Assembly: GCA_031269135.1 (NCBI GenBank)
Contig: JAISZP010000185.1
Span: 1 to 9,372 of the forward strand
Length of the DNA: 9,372 nucleotides
Source: Deltaproteobacteria bacterium
GTDB taxonomy: Bacteria; Desulfobacterota; Desulfarculia; Adiutricales; Adiutricaceae
Direction: 5' to 3'
Each line of letters opens with the position of its first letter. Within the stretch, counting starts at the first letter, position 1. The notes below the pieces were generated by a model. It ran no database searches. It was not told the origin of the DNA and saw only the letters and a list, made by a program, of their open reading frames with translations. Shown piece by piece: positions 5,992 to 9,372 of the stretch. The position numbers and the translations under genes were made by a program.

Positions 5992-6187
5992 TTACCCATC
6001 CTTTCTTTTGCTCAGATAGGAGCGAAACGCCGATTGCAAGTCAGGCTCTGCACTGGGGACGAAGTGCTTAGTGTATAAGAGCGCCCTCAGAAAAATTCTG
6101 CTTTACCATATTACCGGCGGAGAATAGATGCTCGCCGGATTCGGAGTTCGCTTCGAGTTCAGAGTGCGATAAATACCCCTTGCGCAT
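5992..6187 (-). pseudogene. Small ORF between recombinase and HipA-like gene, apparently frameshifted
   Basis: AGGAGA precedes an ATG at 6185-6187, opening a 39-codon frame (MRKGYLSHSELEANSESGEH then LFSAGNMVKQNF...) that ends at 6068. A second frame (6102 to 5992), reading RALLYTKHFVPSAEPDLQSA and ending SKRKDG, stops one base before the HipA-like ATG. The two frames overlap across a T5 run (+ AAAAA at about 6091-6095). A one-base indel there would join them into one protein of about 64 residues, translationally coupled to the kinase. The function is unknown and no helix-turn-helix is evident. It begins 17 bp after the recombinase stop. Confidence 0.4.
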
Positions 6188-6203
6188 AATTTTTGTCTCC
6201 TGA

Positions 6204-7578
6204 CTAATATTCGCACCTTTCCGCCAAAGCGGGCAGCCCGCTCATATGCTTTCCGCTTTGAGCAAAGTGTCGTATGCTGAGAGGCTGCGGCGCAGAGGAA
6301 TTTATCGACTGCATTTCTTCTTTCCTCTGCCGGTATCGCTCCCGCTCGTGGGCGTTCTTGCGGAGCTTTGCGTCGAGCCGCTTTTGCTCCTCTGCGAGGA
6401 ATTTAGCGGGAAGTTCAGTAGGCGTTTCCGGCGGTATAAACTGACCGATATAGTTCAGCGAAACGTCACTTCTCTGTCGTCTGCCGCCGCTTGTTTCGTC
6501 AACGGGAAAGACGTCAACTCGCTCCACAAAAACAATAATCAGGCGGCGGCACCCTATACGATTCGCCGTTTGTTTTTGTGATTGGCTTCGCATTACGGGT
6601 GCGGTTATTGTACGCTCTTGCGCCTCATTTTCCACAGTATAAAAGTCCGGTCACCGGGTTTACTTCTCACATAGAACTGCCCTTTCGCTTGACTGTCCTG
6701 TGACGCTGAACTGCGTCCCAAGTGTTCTGGTCAACAATAGAGGGGTGAGTGTTCTCGAAAATCAGCCAATCATCAGGCGAACAAAACTCGCACTTCTTGT
6801 CTTTGAAAGATGTTTTTGACGAGCGAAAGTTGACCGTATGTCCTGCATATTCCGGTCTCGCCAAATGCGCCGCAGCTACTCCGCCTTTCCAGCAAAACTC
6901 GTCATTTTTGCCGCATCGCCCGTCACCAAAGCCGTGCTTGCTCATATACGCCGACGGCTTCAGAATTTTCTCCTCAGCCAGCACATTCGCCATCTCGTAC
7001 GGACCAATTCCGTCAATCGTCATACCGAACATTCGGCGTACAGTTTTCGAAGCTTCTTCATTGATGATCAGCCTGCAAAAACCCCGAAAATCGGCAAACT
7101 GGAAAATATTTTGTAAATGATTTCAATTTTTCTCAAGTACAGACTTGATTTTGCGGCTCGCATCGTAGGCATGACATTCCGCAACTATTTCCCGAAATGG
7201 CGTAAAATCATCCTCGTCTTTTGCGGTGTCAATATTGTCTTTGACTGCAATCAGGCGAACTCCGCATTCGTGAAACATCTCGCATTACAGATCGACACGC
7301 AAATAGCCGCTCCCCATGCGGCTGGAATCTTTCAGGCGGACCGCCGACGCTTCGCCGCATTCTGCTCGCACAATCAGTTCCGGCCACCCTGGACGATTAA
7401 AATTCGCACCTGTGAATCCGTCGTCGGTCAGGTGCTCATACGGAGGAAGCTCATCGTGCTCAGCCAACTCTTCGAGAAGCTTCTGCTGATTGACAATGCT
7501 GCTGCTGACGGCAGCCTCGTCGGCGTCACGCAAGAGCCACTCATACATGATAGTGATTTTGCCTGCGTTTGCAAACAT
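6204..7578 (-). pseudogene. Inactivated large serine recombinase (resolvase plus recombinase domains)
   Basis: One minus-strand frame from 7578 carries the resolvase domain (SSIVNQQKLLEEL, DDGFTGANFNRPGW, KDSSRMGSGYL). After a TAA (7285-7287) come GVRLIAVKDNIDTAKDEDDF and ASRKIKSVLEKN, after a TGA (7123-7125) the recombinase domain (EEASKTVRRMFGM, EEKILKPSAYM, ARPEYAGHTVNF, WLIFENTHPSIVD), and after a TGA (6667-6669) NPVTGLLYCGK, the start of the zinc ribbon. Most of that ribbon is deleted. The C-terminal part (FVERVDVF, LNYIGQF, then a basic tail) resumes in another frame at 6204-6635. The family pattern Y-x-R-L-S reads Y-E-W-L-L, so the catalytic serine is lost, and SRFGRD reads SRMGSG, losing a second active-site Arg. 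The gene is dead. AGGAGG precedes the ATG. The relatives I recall are in conjugative transposons of Clostridia. Confidence 0.9.
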
Positions 7579-7596
7579 TTCTGTCCTCCTGCCTTA

Positions 7597-7656
7597 TGCT
7601 TGTCTTCACATAGTTCTAACCATTTGTCAAGTGGTGTTTTCCGACTTCAGAAACAC
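7597..7656 (-). promoter_or_regulatory. Probable promoter and dyad upstream of the recombinase
   Basis: On the minus strand the start is preceded by AGGAGG and, further up, by TTGACA (+ 7624-7629 as TGTCAA), but a good -10 is missing at 16-18 bp, consistent with decay. Next to it GGTGTTT (+ 7633-7639) and AAACACC (+ 7651-7657) form a 7-bp dyad with an 11-bp centre, which could be an operator or a site at the element end. Confidence 0.4.
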
Positions 7657-7715
7657 CGATATTACATATATAATTTGTTGCGCAGAATGGATTATTCAGG
7701 CTGGTCGGTGGGGAG

Positions 7716-7999
7716 TTGCGCAGTTGTGAATGCGGTAAAGTTTCGGAGCATAAACAGGAGGGACAGGAACGGAGAATTGACAGGCGAGAAAATGAGCCTG
7801 GCGGATTCCGTAAAGTGTGCGGTCACCATCATTTTCTAGGTCGCTTGCCCCGTGGTAAAGAACGTTTTCTGGCCGAGTTATTCGGTCCAGAGACAAAAAA
7901 ACAACAGTGGAAGGCGAGTCCGCATTTTGTCCTGGTTGTAAAAAACACTGTCCGATGACCGCTAGAAAATATGATGGAAGAAAAGCCAAGAAAAAGTAG
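7716..7999 (+). pseudogene. Cys/His-rich gene remnant with CPGCKKHCP motif, no start, one frameshift
   Basis: A plus-strand frame from about 7716 reads SCECGKVSEHKQEGQERR, then VCGHHHFLGRLPRGKERF and LAELFGPETKK. At an A7 run (7895-7901) it becomes unlike protein, while the neighbouring frame continues sensibly with TTVEGESAFCPGCKKHCP to a TAG at 7997-7999. One A gained or lost would join them. The product would be a small Cys- and His-rich, probably metal-binding protein. There is no credible start: only a TTG without a Shine-Dalgarno. It directly follows the right edge of the island and has the same direction as the sigma factor locus, so I infer it is the 3' part of the gene beginning at 4451. 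I do not recognise a named family. Confidence 0.4.
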
Positions 8000-8179
8000 G
8001 ACTTTTTGGTTAAGGCTACAAATACCTTTTATAGCTGACCATGTTGAACTAACCATAGCCCGGCAAGTGACGGCCAAAGCTAAAACCAAAAATCAGCTGA
8101 TAAGTGGCCACAAACCAAGAAGTCAAATGTCAGGAAGGCAAAAAAATAGGGGAGGGCTAAAAAAATATCGGAAAAAAAG
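8000..8179. other. Short non-coding stretch
   Basis: Purine-rich sequence after the Cys/His-rich remnant. A 70-codon frame (7971-8183) has no ribosome binding site, an unlikely Lys/Arg-rich composition and overlaps the remnant. I see no gene or clear structure here. Confidence 0.4.
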
Positions 8180-8208
8180 TTGACACCCTAAAAAAGAAGT
8201 TGTAGGAT
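8180..8208 (+). promoter_or_regulatory. Sigma-70-type promoter P1
   Basis: TTGACA (8180-8185), a 17-bp spacer and TAGGAT (8203-8208). The -35 is perfect, the -10 matches at four of six positions and the spacing is ideal. Transcription would start near 8215 and run toward the ABC transporter gene. An AGATCTT/AAGATCT dyad (8274-8280 with 8300-8306) lies between this promoter and P2. Confidence 0.6.
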
Positions 8209-8323
8209 ACACATAAAGTTTGGACGTTAGTCATTTAATAAGATGTATTAATGTCAAAAATAATTTTTTAGTTAGATCTTGTCCTGATGTCAAGAAAAAA
8301 AGATCTATGAGCCAAAAAAAATA

Positions 8324-8352
8324 TTGACAAGCATAAAAAATTAACGTACGAT
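8324..8352 (+). promoter_or_regulatory. Sigma-70-type promoter P2
   Basis: TTGACA (8324-8329), a 17-bp spacer and TACGAT (8347-8352). Again a perfect -35 and ideal spacing, 144 bp after P1. The expected start is near 8359. No ORF follows for 350 bp, only a chain of hairpins ending in a strong terminator. Confidence 0.65.
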
Positions 8353-8358
8353 ACTTAT

Positions 8359-8688
8359 AAAGACGGGCTTAAAGTTTTTAATAACTTGTCTCGCTGTCAA
8401 ATCGATAAAAATATTGTTATTTTTTATGTTCTATTGTCAAGTCTCTAAATGGAGTAATTTGTACCAGCTTTTTTGGTTGCAGGTCAAGCTCGGTATTGAT
8501 GGACCGAGTAAAGGTTGACCGAGTAACCTCGACCATATCAACCTCGACTTAGTAAAAGTCGCCTTAGTGAACCTGGATCTTGGGTTCCCCCATTTTTAAT
8601 TAAACATAAAGCGTCTCCAACGCAGCTGATCAGTTATCTGAAGGCTGAAAGCGCCCTTTTTTTACGGCGTCTTTCAGCCTTTTTTTTA
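8359..8688 (+). ncRNA. Candidate structured RNA or long leader, no known class recognised
   Basis: A transcript from P2 would have about 330 nt. Within it lie CTCGGT/ACCGAG (8489-8494 with 8503-8508); GGTTGA/TCAACC (8513-8518 with 8538-8543) enclosing CGAG/CTCG (8520-8523 with 8528-8531); CGACTT/AAGTCG (8545-8550 with 8556-8561); GAACC/GGTTC (8569-8573 with 8583-8587); GCGT/ACGC (8611-8614 with 8620-8623); and the terminator at 8641-8688. The motif GACCGAGTAA occurs twice (8502-8511, 8518-8526). There is no tmRNA T-loop, and no TPP, SAM, cobalamin or guanidine-I consensus that I can see. It may be a small RNA, a new leader element for the downstream genes, or chance structure. Confidence 0.4.
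8641..8688 (+). terminator. Strong intrinsic terminator T1
   Basis: AGGCTGAAAG (8642-8651) pairs perfectly with CTTTCAGCCT (8671-8680). The stem extends inwards as CGCC/GGCG (8652-8655 with 8666-8669) with one bulged T, and eight T follow (8680-8687). It ends the candidate RNA that starts at P2. It is 24 bp before the Cys-rich small ORF, so expression of that ORF would need read-through or control at this site. Confidence 0.9.
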
Positions 8689-8711
8689 TTTAACCTTAAG
8701 CTAAGGCCAAA

Positions 8712-8858
8712 ATGCGGTCTATCGGGGTGGTTACCTTGAAAGAGTGTAGAAAAATCAGAGAAGTTTCTTGCGGAGCTGGGCTGGGCAAAATGGCCCTAGA
8801 GTTCTGTTGTCAGGGCTATGGCCAAGAGCTGTGCGGATGGATAAGAAAAAATCCTTAA
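8712..8858 (+). CDS. Cys-rich 48-residue small ORF between two terminators
   Basis: ATG 8712-8714 to TAA 8856-8858. The peptide starts MRSIGVVTLKECRKIREVSC and goes on with GAGLGKMALEFCCQGYGQEL and CGWIRKNP. The cysteines are spaced C-x7-C-x11-CC-x7-C, an almost symmetrical pattern suited to a small helical hairpin or metal site. Upstream pairing is modest (AAGG, 5 bases before the start). Terminators T1 and T2 flank it. It may be a real micro-protein, a regulatory leader peptide for the ABC transporter, or chance. The balanced composition favours coding. I do not recognise a family. Confidence 0.4.
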   Translation: MRSIGVVTLKECRKIREVSCGAGLGKMALEFCCQGYGQELCGWIRKNP

Positions 8859-8888
8859 AAGAAGATTTTAGCTAATCAATATTGACGA

Positions 8889-8919
8889 AGGCTGAAGTTT
8901 TCTTCAGTCTTTTTTTTTT
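8889..8919 (+). terminator. Intrinsic terminator T2, just before the ABC transporter gene
   Basis: GGCTGAAG (8890-8897) pairs with CTTCAGTC (8902-8909), with one G-U pair and a TTTT loop. Ten T follow (8910-8919). Its 5' arm is nearly the same as that of T1 (AAGGCTGAA then A/G). It stands 30 bp after the small ORF and only 25 bp before the ABC gene start, with no promoter between, so the transporter needs read-through or antitermination, or a promoter I missed. Confidence 0.85.
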
Positions 8920-8944
8920 CAAAAATACATAAAGAGGAAAAATA

Positions 8945-9372
8945 ATGAGCTTGTCAACTTTTACCAGGGCTACGGCTGCGGCTATTGACGATTCCGAGGA
9001 TTACAAGATCGTCTTAAAGGATCTCCGTCAGGTCTATCAGATCAGAAGCTCCGACGGCGAAGGGCGGGAGAATTTTCTGGCCTTGGAAAATTTCAGTCTA
9101 AACGTCAAAAACGGTGAATTTGTTTCCATCGTCGGTCCCAGCGGTTGCGGGAAATCGACTCTGTTGGACATTATCGCCGGACTGGCCAAAGCCGACGGGG
9201 GCAACATCTATATTGACGGTAAAGCGGTGACCGGTCCGGCTCTGGATCGGGGTATTGTCATGCAGGGCTACGCTCTGTTCCCTTGGCGGACAGTCAGAAG
9301 AAACGTTGAGTTCGGCCTGGAGATGAAAGGGCTGGCGGCCAAGGAGCGCCAGGAGGTCAGCCAAAAGTTTAT
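8945..9372 (+). CDS. ABC transporter ATPase, SsuB/TauB (nitrate/sulfonate/taurine) type, partial
   Basis: ATG at 8945 with AGAGGA upstream; the frame is open to the window end (142 codons, 3' part missing). Walker [10 protein letters not shown] covers residues 64-72, and the Q-loop region MQGYALFPW holds Gln107, followed by [15 protein letters not shown]. The Q-x-Y-x-LFPW-x-TV-x-x-NV-x-FGL block is typical of the ATPases of nitrate/sulfonate/taurine-type importers (SsuB, TauB, NrtD, also some HMP, bicarbonate or guanidine-related systems). The signature LSGGQ and Walker B would lie beyond the window. A longer N-terminal extension than usual (about 20 residues before [10 protein letters not shown]) is present. 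Substrate cannot be told from this part. Permease and binding-protein genes are expected downstream. Confidence 0.92.
   Translation, partial: MSLSTFTRATAAAIDDSEDYKIVLKDLRQVYQIRSSDGEGRENFLALENFSLNVKNGEFVSIVGPSGCGKSTLLDIIAGLAKADGGNIYIDGKAVTGPALDRGIVMQGYALFPWRTVRRNVEFGLEMKGLAAKERQEVSQKF

Larger units (their letters stand above)
4553..7700. mobile_element. Decayed integrative-element remnant with serine recombinase and HipA-like cargo
   Basis: The block between the sigma-factor locus and the Cys/His-rich remnant has its genes on the minus strand, opposite to both flanks. It reads, in transcription order, as a broken serine recombinase, a small ORF, a HipA-like kinase and a truncated gene start. 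Recombinase and kinase both resemble proteins of Firmicutes conjugative or integrative elements. Limits are approximate: the left edge falls after the ORF ending at 4552 and the right edge lies between the recombinase promoter (about 7640) and 7716. No long terminal repeats were found. GTTGCGCAG occurs twice (7677-7685 and 7715-7723) near the right edge. Confidence 0.55.

Noticed and set aside
7117..7839. 240-codon plus-strand ORF across the recombinase region
   Set aside because: It is antisense to the recombinase pseudogene, whose family motifs are clear on the minus strand. The plus-strand product has no recognisable feature.
7971..8183. 70-codon Lys/Arg-rich ORF
   Set aside because: No ribosome binding site, low-complexity composition, and overlap with the better-supported CPGCKKHCP frame.
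8701..8860. Known riboswitch ahead of the ABC transporter (TPP, SAM, guanidine-I considered)
   Set aside because: None of the conserved core sequences of these classes could be found; the coding reading of 8712-8858 explains the region at least as well.

Overview
The window looks like an accessory stretch of a Gram-negative, moderately AT-rich bacterial chromosome. My best guess is a gut-associated deltaproteobacterium-like (Desulfobacterota) lineage. This rests only on the general look of the SmpB, ECF sigma and SsuB/TauB-type proteins, and no rRNA or other marker is present, so it is weak. Intergenic DNA is long, repeat-rich and AT-rich, and several genes are broken, as in a genome undergoing decay.

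Layout. (1) Positions 1-1313, minus strand: smpB (trans-translation), then a NYN/LabA-type putative nuclease, separated by about 100 bp. A long-loop terminator-like dyad follows the NYN gene. (2) Positions 1314-2948: 1.6 kb without a convincing gene. It holds four 40-42 bp tandem repeats, a dispersed A-tract/GAAGCG motif, several perfect dyads, an attenuator-like pair of hairpins and one doubtful 42-codon ORF. (3) Positions 2949-4552, plus strand: a His-rich membrane protein whose C-terminus is a 15-bp tandem repeat that runs past its stop codon, then an ECF-type sigma factor with two interlocking dyads directly before its start, then a 33-codon ORF with a very good ribosome binding site. (4) About 4553-7700, mostly minus strand: a foreign-looking island. 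It contains a dead large serine recombinase, a small frameshifted ORF, an apparently intact HipA-like kinase and the truncated start of another gene. The recombinase and kinase resemble those of Firmicutes mobile elements. (5) About 7716-7999, plus strand: a Cys/His-rich gene remnant with no start and one A-run frameshift. I infer it may be the 3' part of the gene whose 5' part is the 33-codon ORF at 4451, the island having split it. (6) Positions 8000-8944: two near-consensus promoters, a region of five small hairpins ending in a strong terminator (candidate structured RNA or long leader), a 48-codon Cys-rich ORF and a second terminator. (7) Positions 8945-9372: the 5' part of an SsuB/TauB-type ABC transporter ATPase, cut by the window end.

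The most unusual parts are the candidate structured leader with a Cys-rich small ORF between two related terminators upstream of the ABC transporter, and the sigma-factor locus with its repeat-tailed membrane protein and probable split Cys/His-rich partner. I recognised no complete known defence system, CRISPR array, tRNA or known riboswitch class.
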